64,000 bases of DNA from Anthoceros angustus (taxonomy: Eukaryota > Streptophyta > Anthocerotopsida > Anthocerotales > Anthocerotaceae), in the NCBI GenBank assembly GCA_010909165.1, contig MU008183.1:372001-436000 (forward strand), given 5' to 3'. Within the stretch, counting starts at the first letter, position 1, and every line of letters starts with the position of its first letter. The translations under genes and the position numbers were made by a program. Under the pieces are notes generated by a model that worked only from the letters and a program-made list of their open reading frames with translations, did not search any database and had not been told where the DNA came from. This document shows positions 63,156 to 64,000 of this stretch, in pieces.

Positions 63156-64000
63156 TCATTTCATGTGTGAGTCACAAACAGTAAACACGCTTTCTGATAG
63201 TAAGAGTGGTAGTTTGTCTATATACACAAAAAGACGTCGTAGATTATCCCTTGCCAGAGTTACCACATCTTGCACGTCATCCATATCAGTGAAGAACCAT
63301 AGATCCCTAGAATTTACCCGTTTCAAACTATCTCTGCAAAATGGACAAGATTGTGATCTGGCATGCCTGCATATAGGTGCAATTTGAAACATGATTAAAA
63401 ATAACTCAATATACATTTGTTATATATATTTTATGCTAATAATCCAAGATCCCCAATGGTGTGCGATATTATTTTATACTTCAAAAATAAAAGCCTACTC
63501 CTCTAAAAATAGGTCTTAGAGTATTGAATATGAAAGTTCTTAACCACCATGTCATATTTTTATTGCTTACCATTCACGGTAGCATTTGATACACATAGCG
63601 TGATTACAATCTGGTAAAGCAATTTTGTTATTTGTTTCCATGCAAATGCCACATTCTTGTTCTCTTTCTAGATCAAGATCAGACATATGTCCTCTTTCTT
63701 CGTCGACCTTCTTTTTGTATCTTTCCAAACAAATTGCTTTCTGTTTAATATCTTCAAGTTCAGTTAAACCACCAGGTAATTGCTGCAAAGAAGGATAAAT
63801 ATAAGCTGCATCCAATAAGAACACTATATCAACATAAATTTAAGATCTTGTAACTTAAACTACATACAATATAGACCAGCTGAAAAAGCCTACAATGTAT
63901 TTTTACCATAGAATTCACGCAAACTGGCTTTTCTTTCGTGTGTTGACATGGTTGTTGTCCCATCAATATAAACCTTTCAAAACATGTTTCCATATTTTAA
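63156..64000 (-). CDS. AIRP2-like RING ubiquitin ligase, 5' part outside the window
   Basis: Three exons are visible: from the window edge to 63907 (reading VYIDGTTTMSTHERKASLRE then FY), 63805-63571, and 63366-63156. They encode IYPSLQQLPGGLTELEDIKQ, KAICLERYKKKVDEERG, then a RING finger (ECGICMETNNKIALPDCNHA, MCIKCYREW, then SQSCPFCRDSLKRVNS) and the tail RDLWFFTDMDDVQDVVTLAR, LFVYIDKLPLLLSE. This order and the RING-following DLW motif match Arabidopsis AIRP2, a RING E3 ligase linked to abscisic acid and drought responses. All metal ligands are present. The start codon lies beyond the right edge. Introns are AT-rich. Abscisic acid function is inferred from the family only. Confidence 0.88.

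Overview
This window is nuclear DNA of a land plant. It holds a CP26 light-harvesting gene, a ureide permease, a PLS-class pentatricopeptide repeat (PPR) gene, an F-box/LRR protein of the RAE1/FBL3 type and an AIRP2-type RING ligase. Most genes are cut by short GT-AG introns of about 60-270 bases. Genes are GC-rich, while the spacers and one RING gene are AT-rich. The very repetitive PLS-PPR protein and a family of secreted PQQ-propeller proteins suggest a non-seed plant (bryophyte, lycophyte or fern grade), but I cannot fix the lineage from sequence alone.

Layout. 0.5-1.4 kb: four-helix membrane protein (-). 2.5-3.8 kb: unrecognised three-exon gene (+). 4.3-6.3 kb: CP26/Lhcb5 (+), carrying an almost perfect 655-base tandem duplication that keeps the frame and would add a second helix B and helix C. 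7.0-12.1 kb: tandem pair of genes (-) related to the first, separated by a spacer containing a microRNA-precursor-like hairpin. 12.5-13.3 kb: dead PIF/Harbinger transposase (-). 14.7-17.1 kb: PQQ-propeller gene P1 (+). 17.6-18.0 kb: dead RING gene. 18.7-20.1 kb: NKAP/MAS2 (+). 20.7-22.5 kb: family-16-type methyltransferase (+). 25.7-27.4 kb: ureide permease (+). 27.6-28.9 kb: dead PQQ gene P2 (-). 28.9-35.6 kb: AT-rich, repeat-rich spacer with one RING-H2 gene (-). 35.6-43.5 kb: three intact PQQ genes, P3-P5 (-), with a ureide-permease fragment between P3 and P4. 44.5-48.5 kb: helical-repeat protein (-). 48.7-51.4 kb: RAE1/FBL3-type F-box protein (-). 53-57.4 kb: 11-module PPR gene (+). 58.0-59.4 kb: single-pass membrane protein of unknown role (-). 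60.1-62.3 kb: 1.1-kb tandem duplication of a retroelement-like remnant, followed by nested palindromes. 63.2 kb to the edge: AIRP2-like RING gene (-), cut by the window end.

The genes do not form one pathway. The theme is local duplication at every scale: exon blocks (CP26), repeat units (PPR), whole genes (four-helix pair, PQQ cluster), gene pairs (ureide permease plus PQQ) and non-coding units. The PQQ family is the main accessory content. Four of its five copies have intact frames, with the same six introns in the same phases and a predicted secretion signal, so it looks like an established family of secreted propeller proteins that is still expanding and shedding dead copies.

Splice sites were placed by reading GT/AG and phase by eye, and were cross-checked between paralogs where possible.
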